Shown: positions 41,917 through 54,131, counted from the stretch's first letter. The stretch is DNA of 64,000 nucleotides from Helichrysum umbraculigerum (GCA_949592205.1 CATIUR010000003.1:165715759-165779758); one strand, 5' to 3'. The notes: generated by a model not told the origin, from the sequence alone. Made by a program: numbers and translations.

Positions 41917-44073
41917 TGAAACGTCCCGATTTAAAAAAAAAAAAAAAAAAAAACTCATTTAAATGATGTCCCATAACTCGTTGTAACATTCTATAACTCA
42001 TTATTATAAAAACTCTTGTCACGAAAGTTTACACAACGTTTAAATAAAGCCTCACAGTTAACTTCCACTCATTGGCTCATTTGATGAGTTCAACAATCTT
42101 TCATTAAATATAAAACCACTTAAAACACTACCACACACATTATCATGTCCTATGAACCACTTCTAATTAGCTTGAACCAACGCAGAACGCAAACAACTCA
42201 AGTACACATAAGCTAAAAAAATAAGAATCCACCGAACTGGAGGTTACCCGCCGGGTAACCAAGTACCCGTCGGGTACTTATGTATTTCGACAACTCACTT
42301 CAGTCCATAATCAAATTTAAGTTACCCGGTTCATTATCCGCTGGATTTACCAGCCGGGTAAGGCATTACCCGTCGGGTACTAAGGTTTTACAACAGCCCT
42401 GCAGTTTTAAATACCAAAATGCCAAACTTAAATCAACACAAATTTTTACTCGTTATATATTTTAACACCAAAAATTGCAGTCACTTATATAATGACAAAA
42501 CAAAACTTTTACTTTTGACACTTTTCCAAAATTCCCACTTTTACTCGTTTTGGACACTTAGGCGATAATTGACCCTCTTTATATACTTCGGTGCCAAATC
42601 ACATTCAACAAACACAACCTTTTTATTTCAACGTACCACATGACTCATTTATGCATATTTACCATAGTATGCAACATCTCAAAACTAAAATCACGATTTA
42701 ACACCCTTTGGGTCCTTGACCCGTTTTAACACCCATTTTGACACATTTTCTCTAATACTACAAACTTACCAATATATTTACATGACTTCAGTTCTTACAC
42801 GCGTTAAGTCAACACTACCTATGTAATTACATTTAAAACATTACATAACCATTAATTTAATCAAAATCGTGATCATACTCAAATGATCATCTTTTAACAA
42901 AAGGGGCCTCCATGAGTATCAAGAGCATGATATTAACAAGGGATTTGACTTACTCCAACAGTAAACCCACCACTAGTTGAACTTGATTCCCTTGCCCAAA
43001 TCCCCACGTATATCACCGCTCGTACCTATTAAAATAACACCAATAAAGGGGGTAAGCGAATTGCTTAGTAAGTATGGGTAATTAAACTCAAAATTTAAAC
43101 TCATAATCAACACATAATATGTACTCAATCACTTATCTCATAACACCATACTCAAATAGTGAACTCAATTTAATGGAGTAATCATACTCAATTGACTTCT
43201 CCATCCTCATTACAAGGATCCTCATATGAATGCTCCTACTCAAAGGAACACTTGATTTCTCGTTTTTCTCGTTGATAGAGGCAACTCAATGCCCATATAT
43301 TCAACTCATTAAATCTCTAATTTTCCACCCCCACCCAATACTTACCGTAGATTTACAAGGATTATGTGTTCTAGCTAGTCTCACAAACTCCAAGTTCTAG
43401 CTTCTTTGGGTCACCTATTCATAAACATCATTTAACACACAATATCATACATATAATCCACACTAATGATAGTCTCATCATCTTAAATTCTCTATTTTCT
43501 TTAATCTCTAATTTCTTCAATTTACCATTTAAATAAAAACTCAAAATTCTCATAAACAATAATAATTTACCATACTTATACTCTAATAAGTTTGTTTACA
43601 CTTATTACTCATTATCTATCACTTATAATATATGAAATCACTAATTTTTCTCATAAACTCAAATTCTAGGTTTATAATAAAACCACCAAATCATGAAATC
43701 GAAGGTAGATATAGTTTGGGTTTACCTTAAGGATCACAAATATGAAATCCTAGCTTCAAACACATAAGATTAATGCCTCAATTTTGCTGATTTCTCCTTT
43801 GGTCTCTCTCTAGCTCTCACTCTCTCTCTCGATCGTATTTTCCAGAAACAAGAACCAACTTCCAGATTTTTCATCTAATTACATGATTTAATATAATTTA
43901 GTTACATATTCTACCCCTCAACTCTTATTATTTACACTATAGTCACAACTATTAAACTCAAGTTTTATTTACTCCAATTTTAACCACCAATATATTTTCT
44001 CAATTCTATAATATAAAATAATAATTAACTCATTAAATTTTAAATAAGAACTTACGAAAATTGGGGTGTTACA
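41917..44073. mobile_element. solo LTR (about 2.2 kb) with CTGCT target duplication
   Basis: Starts TGAAACGTCCCG and ends TTGGGGTGTTACA, with CTGCT at 41912-41916 and 44074-44078. Related in ends, layout and internal ACCCGTCGGGTA palindromes to the solo LTR at 38799-41415, and in the same orientation, but shorter and diverged. A poly-A run follows its 5' end (41933-41952). Confidence 0.85.
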
Positions 44074-44084
44074 CTGCTATTAAC

Positions 44085-44265
44085 GAAATTAATAAATCGA
44101 TTATTACTAATAATTGTTTGGGTGAAGTTACAAATCCATATATTTGGCGGTTAACCGTTTTTTAACCGCAAAAATTATCCGACTCTGTCAAATTAACCAT
44201 AACTGATCTGCCAATTAACCATCATCCAACGGTTGTTAATATCAATTAACCGCCATATTCGGTTG
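44085..44265. repeat. GGTTAACCG-rich repeat, right part
   Basis: GGCGGTTAACCGTTTTTTAACC, AATTAACCATCATCCAACGG and similar; continuation of 41430-41640. Confidence 0.45.
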
Positions 44266-44400
44266 GAAAAAAGATTAACTTACACTTCACTCAAAACTAG
44301 ACGCAAACATTTTGTAAAAAGTTTATAACTCTAGTAAAATCAAATTGGTTCACGTAGAAGAACAAATATAAGAAAGATTTTAATGATGGTTATTATACTA

Positions 44401-44822
44401 TGGGTGTAAATGAGACGAGACAACTCGTGAGATACTCGAGATCGATTTGAGAAATACTCGAAATCGACTCGGTACTAGTCGAGCTCGAGCTACTCGAGTG
44501 CAGTTTCGAGTCGAGTATTAAAATACTCGGCCCGAGAAGCTCGTGAGCATAATCGAGCTTGCACTATTTTACACTTTTACCCTCCATTTATATTTATGTT
44601 TCCGTATTATTTAGTAAACTTCGAGTCCAGCCAAGCATGAAGGTATTGAGTCGAGTCGAACCAAGCTTGCAAAGATCGAGTCCATTGATATTTAATTATA
44701 AATTATTTAATATTTATATTTAAGATTGATAATCCAGTCAAGTCGAGCCGAGCTCGAAAGTACAAGCTCGATCAAGTTCGAGTCAAGCTTGGCACTGTGT
44801 CGACTCGACTCGACTAGACCCT
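44401..44822. repeat. CTCGAG-rich element, probable MITE
   Basis: Left end GGGTGTAAATGAGACGAG; right end, read inward, GGGTCTAGTCGAGTCGAG. The interior is full of ACTCGAG/GAGCTCG words. Ends are approximate; no clean target duplication. Confidence 0.5.
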
Positions 44823-45410
44823 AATTATACGTCACTTTAATGCATAAGCATATATAAAACTTACTCTTTGAGGTAAAAGTAATAATGTATCAAAACATAA
44901 ATCAGTATGAAAAGAGTGAACGGTCTAGAGTTATGTGAGGAAGTCTTCGACCTATAGATTGTGATTAAACCTTGTAGGAAGCACATATGTGATTTTATAG
45001 TGATATAAAATTATACTCAATCGAGGGGTAAAAAGCAACGTAAATAAGGGTCTGAAAATAAACGAAAGATAACTTTGTTAAGAGAAAATTACATAAACCG
45101 TTCTTATGGTTTGATCTAAATTTCACTCACAATCCTTTAATTAATTTAATTACACAAATCATCCTTTCTTTTGAAACTTGTTTCATCAATAGTCCTTTAC
45201 ACTAACGATTGTTAACTCTCCGCTATAAAAGACCAGGTGTGTAAATATTTTTATTCTTTTAAAATTTTTTGAGTAAATTTAAATTATAAAATCTAACATA
45301 TGTATACATACATTATTAAGTGTACATAACATTATTTTCATTTCCCTAATTTTATCATCATCAAATTTGATCGTATCATCCTCTAAAACATCAAATTTTA
45401 TAAGCCACAA

Positions 45411-45416
<6 letters not shown>

Positions 45417-45462
<46 letters not shown>
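45417..45462. repeat. (AT)n microsatellite, left of a nested element
   Basis: About 22 AT units. The corresponding right flank at 46578-46609 is also (AT)n. Confidence 0.95.
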
Positions 45463-45464
<2 letters not shown>

Positions 45465-46577
45465 ATTAGGATCCATGGAGAAGCAAAATTAAAGAGAGAA
45501 AGGAGAGAAAGAATTTTGACCATTAGATTTTGAAATCAATGGTTTGGATCATTTAATGGTATAACTGAAATTATAATTATTCTTTAATTACTAATTTTTA
45601 AAATGATAGGGGCATAATCGTACATTTGATTCAAAAATGAAAACCGGCCATTTTAGTTTGAAATTGTGTTCCTAAAAAGGTGGATTCCACTGTTTTCTAT
45701 TTAGGTTCATTTTATTTTATTTAATTTATTGATGATATTAAAATCTAATAAACGAACAGAAATTGGGTTTCTAATGGAAACAAGGTTAAATATTAATTTT
45801 AAAAAAATCTAAATCATTATCTTGTATATATTTTGTGAATCAATTACCAAATGACAAGTTGGTTATCTTACTTAACATTTTGTGAATCATGTGTTAGAAT
45901 TTGTGAATCAATGTTATAAATTAACGAATCAATGAGATAATAAATGTGCATAAAGTATTTGAATCAATGTCATACATACTTGTGAATTATAAATCGATTA
46001 TATATAAATGAAATATTTATCTGGTGCTCATTGACAATTGTTAGTGTGGTTCACAACTAAGAACAATAAGATGCTTCAAATTTAATAATTTACTCATAAA
46101 TTCTATTATTTATGAATCCATATCGTTTACACAAAAGAAAAGGAATCGGAATTTTCAACACCACCAAAAACTCGCGACTTTTAATACTTCAATTGAACAC
46201 TCACAAATATGGATGGTGGGCATGTATAATCACATAATAAGAGATTGTAAGATGAAAATAAAATTAAGAACCTTGAAAATGATGATATATATTTTAAAGA
46301 AGAAACACTCCCATCTGATTTTCGAATAAAATGAAACCCGACTTTTTGTGATTGGAAATATCCGATCTTTGAAATTCTGGGGGTTTTGTCTCAACCTAAT
46401 TCTTCCAGATCTAATGCATATATTAACTGTCATGATTTTCTTAATTAAGTTATATAATTATTTAATTAATTAGAAGTGAATTCCCAATACTACCCTTCCA
46501 CCATTATTTGAAATGATTGGTCCAAAATACTTCTCCCTCTTCTCTCCCTAAATTTTCTTCTTTTTTGATCCCCTTAC
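45463..46577. mobile_element. TA-microsatellite-inserted element nested in the Mutator-like element
   Basis: Sits between two (AT)n tracts. The left end GGATTAGGATCCATGGAGAA and the right end, read inward GTAAGGGGATCAAAAAAGAA, are followed by matching GAGAGAA..GGAGA..AAG..ATTTTG blocks, so the ends are imperfect inverted repeats. Non-coding; the minus ORF at 46230-46433 has no motif. Resembles the Micron style of insertion into TA repeats. Confidence 0.6.
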
Positions 46578-46617
<40 letters not shown>

Positions 46618-46979
46618 AAGATGGTGGTGAATTTGGGCAGTGGAATATAATATTTGATGTTTTAGAGGAGAATATGATCAAATTTGACGATGAATAAAAT
46701 GAGAGAAATGAAAATAATGTTATGTGCACCTAATAATGTATCCGTACATATGTTAAATTATATAATATATACTTTACTCAAAAAAATGTAAATGAATAAA
46801 AATTTGTACACGTATGTTTTTTTTTTAACGGAGAGTTAATAATCATTAGTGTAAATGATTATTGACATAACAAGTTTCAAAAGAAATGATGATCTGTATA
46901 ATTAAATTAATTAAAGAACTACGAAATGAAATTTGGAGTAAACCATAAGGATAAATTTTGTAATTTTCTCCTTTGTTAA

Positions 46980-47769
46980 ACATACTAGAATTCTATGTTA
47001 CCCCCATAAACTTTAGTTTATTGCAAAAGTGGTTGCGGATTTTGAAACCGATCCACTGTGATCTCGTTTGCATCTACAACAAGTTCACACCATCATTTGT
47101 CTGGTAATTTTTTTTTTCCTACCCCTACATGCATATATGTAAAATCAAAACCACATCTTTGTTTCATTATGCTGGATTTGACACTAAAATTTTTCATTAA
47201 GTTACCCAGATTTTGTGCCTTTAAGGTGTTTGATGAAAGTCCTGAGAGAATGCAAATTTATCAGGGTTATAAAATCTGTAGTAGAAAAAAGTCTTATGTT
47301 TTAGAATTATTATCTTGCTTTTTGGACAATGAGTAAAAAGTTAAATGAGTTCAAATTATGTTGAATGCTATGGACTAATGCCCTGTAAAATTTGTCTATC
47401 TATTTGCACAATGAGTTTATATTGATTACCGTCGTTTGAGACTTTGTATCTGGTTGGAGACCGTGTTTGTGTATTATTAGGGTTTACTTTAACTTGTTTG
47501 GAATGCTAGTTTGATTAAGTTGCCCATTTTCCCTTCTTTAGTTTTTATAATTGTCTCCTTAATGAAGTGCTAAAGTTTATTACTGATTAATGACGAAATA
47601 CTTTTCATAAAGTGAACATATTACATTAGTGGAAGTTGTACGCCACAGATAGACGATATATCTGCCGCTACAAGCAGTTTTTATTAGTAACTTCAGATAG
47701 TGGAATTTGGTATACCTTTCTTGCAGTTATTGTTTGTTGATTTAAATCGTTGGTAAAACTTATTCAGTA
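46980..47769 (+). promoter_or_regulatory. PIGB upstream region / 5' UTR
   Basis: 46992-47165 is shared with the duplicate at 15762-15960. The rest to the start codon has no coding content. The ORF at 47058-47336 is not supported. The transcription start is not identifiable by eye. Confidence 0.4.
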
Positions 47770-50700
47770 ATGAGGAAGCGAATAAATGCTGCTGTATCGA
47801 CACATGGAGATGGACTATCAGATCACAAATCTTTGCAAGAAGATAGAAAGCAAGGGGACAAACAATTTCCATCGTCCAAGAAAATTTTATTAATTTGTTT
47901 AATATTCAGAATGACAAATTCATTATTCATACAAACATATTTTAACCCGGATGAGCACTGGCAAGCGCTTGAAGTTGCACATCAAATTACCTTTGGGTAT
48001 GTCTATTTGTTTCATCTGATTTCATGTATGTTAATCTGTTCTTTGTTTACTAGTAAACAAACTAGGTTTAACTTTATAGCTTGACTTACAGATATGGGCA
48101 TCTAACATGGGAGTGGACGAAGGGTATACGCAGCTATGTGCATCCAATGTTATTTGCATTTCTCTATAAACTTCTTTCCATTTTACATCTCGATACTCCG
48201 CTTTTCATGGTAAGATAGTTATCCTTGCTCTTACTATCACAATGCTAAGTTGATCTTCCCTCACGTTTGGTATGTAGAGGTGCCGAAATAGGCGGGTTAG
48301 GTTGCGGGTCAAAACGAGTAATTTTTAGTACCGGTTGGGTTGGGTTGATTCACAGAACTTGCTGTTCGTTTTATATTTTATATATAGTTATTGCGATTGC
48401 GTTGATGCTGCGCCTCTATTTGTATGTGTTCATCTTATGTAGAAAGATACTTTATCTTCTGTACTTTTGTAATTTATACTTATGCAGATTAAGGTTCCAC
48501 AACTATTGCAATCTATGTTGTCATAAAATATGATTCGTAATTCTATATTACTACAATGATAATCTAGGTATATAGCCCTTTATGAGGTTGTATGCATTAA
48601 AATACACTTTGGTTGATTTTAGAGTTTGTTGATATGTCCCCTATTTTTGAAGAATTACTTGTTAGACAGATAGAACATAAATGCTTCATTCATAGCAATT
48701 GGGTTGATATTACGCCTCTATCTGTCTGTATAAATATAATATCTTCATCTTATGAAGATAGATGCTTGATCTTCTGTACTTCTGTAAATATATATACTCA
48801 TTGCAGATTAAAGCTCCACGACTATTGCAATCTATGCTGTCATCCTTTGGTGATCTCTACTTGTTCAAACTCTCTCACGTATTGTACGGTGGCCATGTTG
48901 CCCAATGGGCTGTATCCTTTTCTATCAAGCTTTATATGATGTTGACCTCCAAACAATAGTAACAAAATCCTGTATTCTTTATTTGTATATTGTACTTCTC
49001 ACATGTTAAACTTAACTCTGTTTCAGCTCTTTGGACAGTTAACAAACTGGTTTATGTTTTACTGTATTACACGCACTTTATCGAATAGTTTAGAGACTGT
49101 TCTTACGGTTATCAGTCTCTACTACTGGCCCTGTTTGAGGGTCAATTCTAGCAATGTTCCTCCAATTTCAAGACCCTGGGCTTTGTTTGCAGCTGCCGTA
49201 GCCTGTGCCATTCGGCCCACAAGTGCTATGGTATGGCTTTATGTTGGCCTTATGGAGCTTTTCGTGTGCCGCGATAGGCTGAAGTTTGTTTTTTTTGAAG
49301 TCGTGCCTATCGGGTAGGTCTTATAATTTGCATTCATGTTATACAAGTAAAGGTGGGAAAACAGGTCAGATGGGTAGGTAACAGGTCAATAAATATTTAT
49401 TGGTACGGGTCAGTTTGGGTTGACCTGAAGACTTTTATCAAATGAACATACATAATTAGTTTTTCAAATTTAAATTAAATCAATAGGAATCTGATTTTTG
49501 AAATAACAAAATTTTGTACTCCTTTATGCAATAAAAATTACAGATAGGTTGACTTTAGGCTGTCTGGCCCATTTGACCTTCTTACTTTTAAGCTTATCAT
49601 TTCTAGTTCAACCATTTGACTATTGGAGGTTAAACTTAACCTTAATCGGCCTATTCATAAGTGCGTTGGTCGAATTTCCCACCCCTATCTACAAGAATAG
49701 TAGCATGCTTAAATGTTCTTATGTTTTATATTTGTTCATCAGGTTTGTCGTGCTTGGAATGACATTCCTACTGGACCGTTTAATGTATGGTTCGTGGGTC
49801 TTAGTGCCTCTCAACTTTCTAAAGTTTAATTTTCTTTCCTCTGGAGGTGACTATTATGGAACTCATCCATGGCATTGGTACTTCAGTCAGGGATTTACTG
49901 TCATGATCTTTACTTATTTACCTTTTATGGTGATTGGCATCATCCAGTCTAAAAACTGGAAGCTATCAGGACTCATTTTGTGGGTTTTAGCACTTTATAG
50001 TGTATTAGGGCACAAAGAATTCAGGTACGTCTGCACCATACTTGAGTTATTGTCACAAACAAATCATCATTACAAAAAACAAATTATCATTCTTACAAAA
50101 AGCAAAAGCAGTTCTACATTATACAAGAATGAGTGATTAATAAAACAATATTACCCAGAATATTAACTTTTATATTTGTATGAAGCTTTTTTTTGGATAA
50201 AGTGTGTGAAGCAATTTTAGTGGTTGTGTGCATAAAAATGAAATATTCTGTTCACGACTCTTTTAATTTTTAAAATTGACCCATTTGTGCTTATATATAA
50301 TCAAACTCGAACCAATCATAAATAAAGTGGTCGAAATGCCACTAATGGATATCTTGGTTTACTTATTCTTTAAATGATACTCATCGTATAGAAGTATGAC
50401 TAACAGGTTTGTCCTCCCTGTGCTTCCATTAGCTTTAGCTTTTGCTGGGTATTCGTTAGCCATGTTAAGCCGACGATATTCATCCGGTAAAAGAAGCAAG
50501 AATACTACAAACACTCGCACTAAAAGCTCATGGAAGATACAATCAGCGGTCTTTTTCTTGCTTGCAACAAATGTTCCCATGGCTATTTACATGAGTATGG
50601 TTCATCAGGTACATCAAAATTTATAGTTTCTTGAAAGTGTCTTTCATTTCTTGAGTTATCATTGTTTTTATTTACTTGAGAGTTAGTTCTTATGATGGAA

Positions 50701-51650
50701 GTAATACAGAGAGGAACAGAGGATGTCATGAATTATCTAGCTAAAGAGGCTCAGCATGGGGATGTGAAAAACATCCTATTCTTAACACCATGCCATGCTA
50801 CTCCGTACTATTCGACCTTGCATCAAAATATCCCTATGCGTTTTTTAGACTGCTCACCAAGGTATACACAATCCTAATATCTTGTTTTACTTTAATTCTT
50901 TGTTGACGCATATGGTTTTTTTACGTAACCATATAAAGTGCCAAAATGGTTGGGTTTGGTTGGGTAGTGGGTCAAGACAGGACAGTCGGGTTGGGTTAAC
51001 TCAAACCAAAATTTGTCCAAATTTTGTTTGAGACAAATTTTGTTAAAGCCATTAATAATAAATTGATAATTAGTGTCATTTGATTACAAAAATTGTGTTG
51101 TTCTATTATCTGATGTCTTGAATACATAAATTTGGATGTTCTATGCATTACAAATACACTTGTTGTGACTTTCAACCCGTTTCCTCTTTAGCTAATTTTA
51201 TATCAATTCACCCACTTGACCCGTTAGAGATGAGATGTAAACCGTATTGACCCATGCATAAAGTAACTGGGTCAGTTTTGCCACGTCTTTACTAATTACT
51301 ACTCGGTTATCAGCGAAGTGAAGGGAATTCCTGATGAGTCCGACAAGTTTATGATGGACCCAATTGGTTTCATGTCGGAATTTGCAAAAAACTGGTCTCA
51401 ACCAAGTCATATTATACTATTCAACAATGAAGAAAAACATCTTAAAGATTTTCTTTTCACACGTTCTTTTGTAGAGGTACAGTTTCCTCCTAGAACTTGG
51501 GAGACACATGTTTTATGATCTTCGTTTTCATAATTTTTTAATTCATATCTGTGTTGCAATTGCCAGAAAAAAAGATTCTTTCATTCTCATTTCAAGGTGG
51601 ACCGAGATCTTCAAGGATCCGTTGTTCTCTATGCTCTTATAGACCAGTGA
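47770..51650 (+). CDS. PIGB: GPI mannosyltransferase 3 (PIG-B), nine exons
   Basis: Exons: 47770-47996, 48092-48209, 48807-48911, 49027-49313, 49743-50024, 50407-50608, 50710-50861, 51314-51476, 51567-51650. All introns are GT-AG and the 1620 joined bases give 539 residues plus TGA, no lesion. It transfers the third mannose to the GPI-anchor precursor in the ER lumen, using dolichol-phosphate-mannose (GT22 family). Signatures: FNPDEHWQ in the first lumenal loop (end of exon 1), GHLTWEWTKGIRSYVHP (exon 2), ITRTLSNSLET (exon 4), a GDYYGTHPWHWYF motif (exon 5) and HKEFR across the exon 5/6 junction, plus many hydrophobic helices. The C-terminus FFHSHFKVDRDLQ matches the family. The Arabidopsis orthologue is known as APTG1, needed for pollen-tube guidance. 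Introns 2, 4 and 7 hold repeats. Confidence 0.95.
48369..48527 (+). repeat. tandem duplicate of the intron 2 / exon 3 junction of PIGB
   Basis: The stretch ending in TTATGCAG|ATTAAGGTTCCAC (48488) repeats at an offset of 319 bases the true junction CATTGCAG|ATTAAAGCTCCAC (48807). About 35 bases of exon are copied (CAACTATTGCAATCTATGTTGTCA) before TAA. An intact acceptor makes it a possible decoy exon. Confidence 0.8.
49348..49687. mobile_element. hAT-type MITE in PIGB intron 4
   Basis: Ends TAAAGGTGGGAAA and, read inward, TAGGGGTGGGAAA, a common plant hAT terminus. Flanking 8-mers TATACAAG and TCTACAAG differ at one base. The interior carries GGGTCAGTTTGGGTTGACC-like words. The ORF at 49549-50136 starts inside this element and reads into exon 5. 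Confidence 0.7.
50934..51286. repeat. hAT-MITE-like insertion in PIGB intron 7 (approximate)
   Basis: TAAAGTGCCAAAATGGTTGGG on the left and, read inward, TAAAGACGTGGCAAAACTGA on the right, with GGGTTGGGTTAACTC inside. Imperfect ends and no clear target duplication. Confidence 0.4.
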
Positions 51651-52484
51651 CTATCAACTTGATCTTCTAATATGCTCGTTAAAGAAATTACAATTTTGTT
51701 ATCACAGATATAGATAGCATACCATGGTGAGCATCCATGTTGAACTTTTTAACATCTTTTGGCAGTCTAAGTTATAGAAGAACGATACGTGGTGAAAAAT
51801 ATTCGACTGTATGATTCTGTATTATTGATCCAGGAAACACAAGTGGTGTTTAGGAAACTGTTTCGTGTAATTTATTCAGTTTAAGAAAGTTTCCTTATGC
51901 GTCACTGGTTCTTCCAAGTGTAATTAGTTCAGTTTCTTCACTTTCTATAACCAAAAATTGTTATGTGAGAGATGATTGGTACATCACCAATCATCATCTA
52001 TACATTACCAAACATGCTTTATGCAGCTTTATTTAGTGGTGTACGAATAAAAATTGATGGTGTATGAATCACTACCATTGTTCTCTAAATATCAGAATAT
52101 CTGAACGGTCATCGTCTTTTATCTAGGGTCATTTTCAACTGTCAGAAAATGAACGAATGTTTAATAAGATGATCATATAATAAGCAGCTTGTCTAAGAGG
52201 TATCGTCATGTAACATGTAAACTTATTTTGATGATTCCAGGGGTCTAAGATGTCGTTTCTTGAAGTTGTAATTCAAGATGACAAAGTTTCTTTTTTGAGG
52301 GACTAAAAGTGACAAGTCAGCAACTTTTGTTCTTTATGTTTGAAACGCTACTATAGCTTAGTTATTTTGTTGGCTAAAAGCCTATATTTCTTTATTCAAC
52401 AGATCGTCTTTGGTAAGTTAAAACCGGTGAAGGCTATCAAGGAGCCAAAGGATGGTCCATTTACATTTACATAAGGATAAATTT
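51651..52484. other. 3' flank of PIGB
   Basis: Presumed 3' UTR followed by non-coding sequence. No gene or repeat ends recognised. Confidence 0.5.
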
Positions 52485-52544
52485 TGACTAGTTTTTTTTT
52501 TTTTTTTTTTTTTAAATTCCAATTTTTAATAATTATTATTAAAC

Positions 52545-52690
52545 TCATTATTCAAGTGGTAACGCAAACGCCCATAGCCCACATATGTGACCTATATGTT
52601 AGGGATTCGAATACGTGTCTCAGCATATCTGCTATGTGACATATCAAATAAGAAGATCATGCTCATCATAGCTCCTAATACTGTGTAGTT
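52545..52690 (+). mobile_element. SINE-like copy, diverged
   Basis: A-box-like TTCAAGTGGTAACG (52551-52564) and B-box-like TAGGGATTCGAATACG (52600-52615), with ACATATGTGACCTATA between, parallel the SINE at 10526. A T-run at 52491-52513 lies just upstream. Target duplication not found. Confidence 0.55.
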
Positions 52691-53202
52691 GTGAAAGGAA
52701 TAAATAGTGATGGCATTAGCGGAGATTGTGATCATCAGGAAAAATAGTGATAGTGTTAGCAGTGATCGCTATTGACTAGGTATTGATACTTACTTGTAAT
52801 ACTAAAAGTTCAAAATTATGGAAGAGTGGAAAACATTTATCAACAACATTAGCCCGTATTAGTATGATTTATGTGATTCTAAAAAGTGTCATGCTTTGTT
52901 ATGTAGGTCATTCAAATTATAATTTCTTAAGTTAACTAGTTTTGCATACTCCTCTATAATTTGGCAAAATAAATGTTACCATACTTTTGCATTTAATAAT
53001 CAATAACATAAAATTGGCAGGTAAAAATCCAAAAGGTAGTTAATTACTTGGTACATACATGCAGTAGTAAATAATCAACCATTACTTTTTTTACATTATT
53101 TAGGACCCTACAACATGTCAACATGTACTAAGCCAACACCTGTCTCTATTTTCTGCTTGACATTCAATATTTCCAAACAACTCAAGGACAAACAACCTGA
53201 GA

Positions 53203-53254
<52 letters not shown>

Positions 53255-53537
53255 AAATGAGCTTAATTATAATTACACAAGTGCATGCCAACTAATTATA
53301 AATAAAGAAAATGTAAGAGTATACTTAGCTTAATTCTTGATGCTAGCTAGCTAGCTATATACTAATTAATCCCTGAATCTAATGGTAAAGTTCTTATTTT
53401 TCAACCAGAAACTATCCATTCAAGTAAAAAAAATTAAACAACCTTTTTTACACCAAGATTGATCATGTACATGGTTTTTTTCTCTTCATTTTGCCACTTT
53501 TGAGATAGAGATGGTAATGAAGGTTAATAATAATGGA
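52691..53537. other. non-coding DNA, 3' side of the bHLH gene
   Basis: Contains an (AT)n run at about 53212-53250 and the presumed 3' UTR of the minus-strand bHLH gene. Nothing else recognised. Confidence 0.5.
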
Positions 53538-54122
53538 CTATATCTTTGAATTACTTTGATTCAAAACCTCGGTTGCATTCGCAACGCTTCTCATCACATC
53601 AACTTGCACCTTAAGTGAAAGGACATAGTCTAATGCTTCTCTAATAAGGGAGAATTCATCCATTGATTCTCCGCCGGGAACGAGTTTTTTAAGCACTTGG
53701 GTTCGCTTCTTAACCAATCTTTTCGCGACAAAAATGGCTAAATTAGACTTACGAGGACCCATCTTTTTCATTCTTTGGCCAACACTACAACTCCTTTTCA
53801 AGATCTTTTTGCTTCTAACCCTCTTGTGATAAGTGATCATCTGGCGGCTTGTAGTTTGTGGCTTGAACCCTTTTAGCTCGCAGCGCCCTAATAAATTGTT
53901 GACAAGAATCTTGTTTTCGTCGTCTTTTTTAGCATCGGAAATTAGAGCATTGCTCCATGAAGTTGTGGCATTTTTGGCAGAAGCTAGAGCAATGTCTGCA
54001 CAAAGCTTTATTTTCTTCTTTCTTTCCATAACATTCATATTCTTCTTTGAAGAATAGCATATTTGAAGACCCTTGACCCATTTCTTGATGAAGTCTTTCT
54101 TAAGATTGCTAGAAGTCTGCAT
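53538..54122 (-). CDS. atypical bHLH transcription factor, IBH1-like group
   Basis: 194 residues. The N-terminal block KKWVKGLQICYSSKKNMNVM, ERKKKIKLCADIALASAKN and TTSWSNALI is typical of IBH1-like/AIF-type atypical bHLHs. The C-terminal HLH (~135-187) has helix 1 with AKRLVKKRTQVLKKLVPGGE and helix 2 with SLIREALDYVLSLKVQVDVM. The basic region lacks the His-Glu-Arg set needed to bind E-boxes, so by family knowledge it would act by pairing with DNA-binding bHLHs and restrain growth (brassinosteroid / cell-elongation control). The region 93-130 is strongly basic (KRVRSKKILKRS), a likely nuclear signal. A splice acceptor just upstream (ATTTGTAG|GGATAAAACATG on the gene's strand, 54132) and a donor at 54552 suggest a ~420-nt 5' UTR intron. 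No damage seen. Confidence 0.88.
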   Translation of the reverse strand: MQTSSNLKKDFIKKWVKGLQICYSSKKNMNVMERKKKIKLCADIALASAKNATTSWSNALISDAKKDDENKILVNNLLGRCELKGFKPQTTSRQMITYHKRVRSKKILKRSCSVGQRMKKMGPRKSNLAIFVAKRLVKKRTQVLKKLVPGGESMDEFSLIREALDYVLSLKVQVDVMRSVANATEVLNQSNSKI

Positions 54123-54131
54123 GTTTTATCC

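Larger units (their letters stand above)
45082..46970. mobile_element. long-TIR Mutator-like element with 9-bp target duplication
   Basis: CTTTGTTAA at 45073-45081 and 46971-46979. The ends GAGAAAATTACA... are inverted repeats traceable for about 320 bases (45082-45405 against 46640-46970), for example CTTTAATTAATTTAATTA and TTGAAACTTGTT on both sides. No transposase is inside. The paralogous region at 15747-15755 has a single CTTTGTTAA and no element, which confirms both insertion and ends. It lies ~0.8 kb upstream of the PIGB start codon. Confidence 0.93.

Noticed and set aside
49549..50136. 195-codon ORF as a separate gene
   Set aside because: Its first third lies in an intronic MITE; from 49743 it is simply PIGB exon 5 followed by intron sequence.
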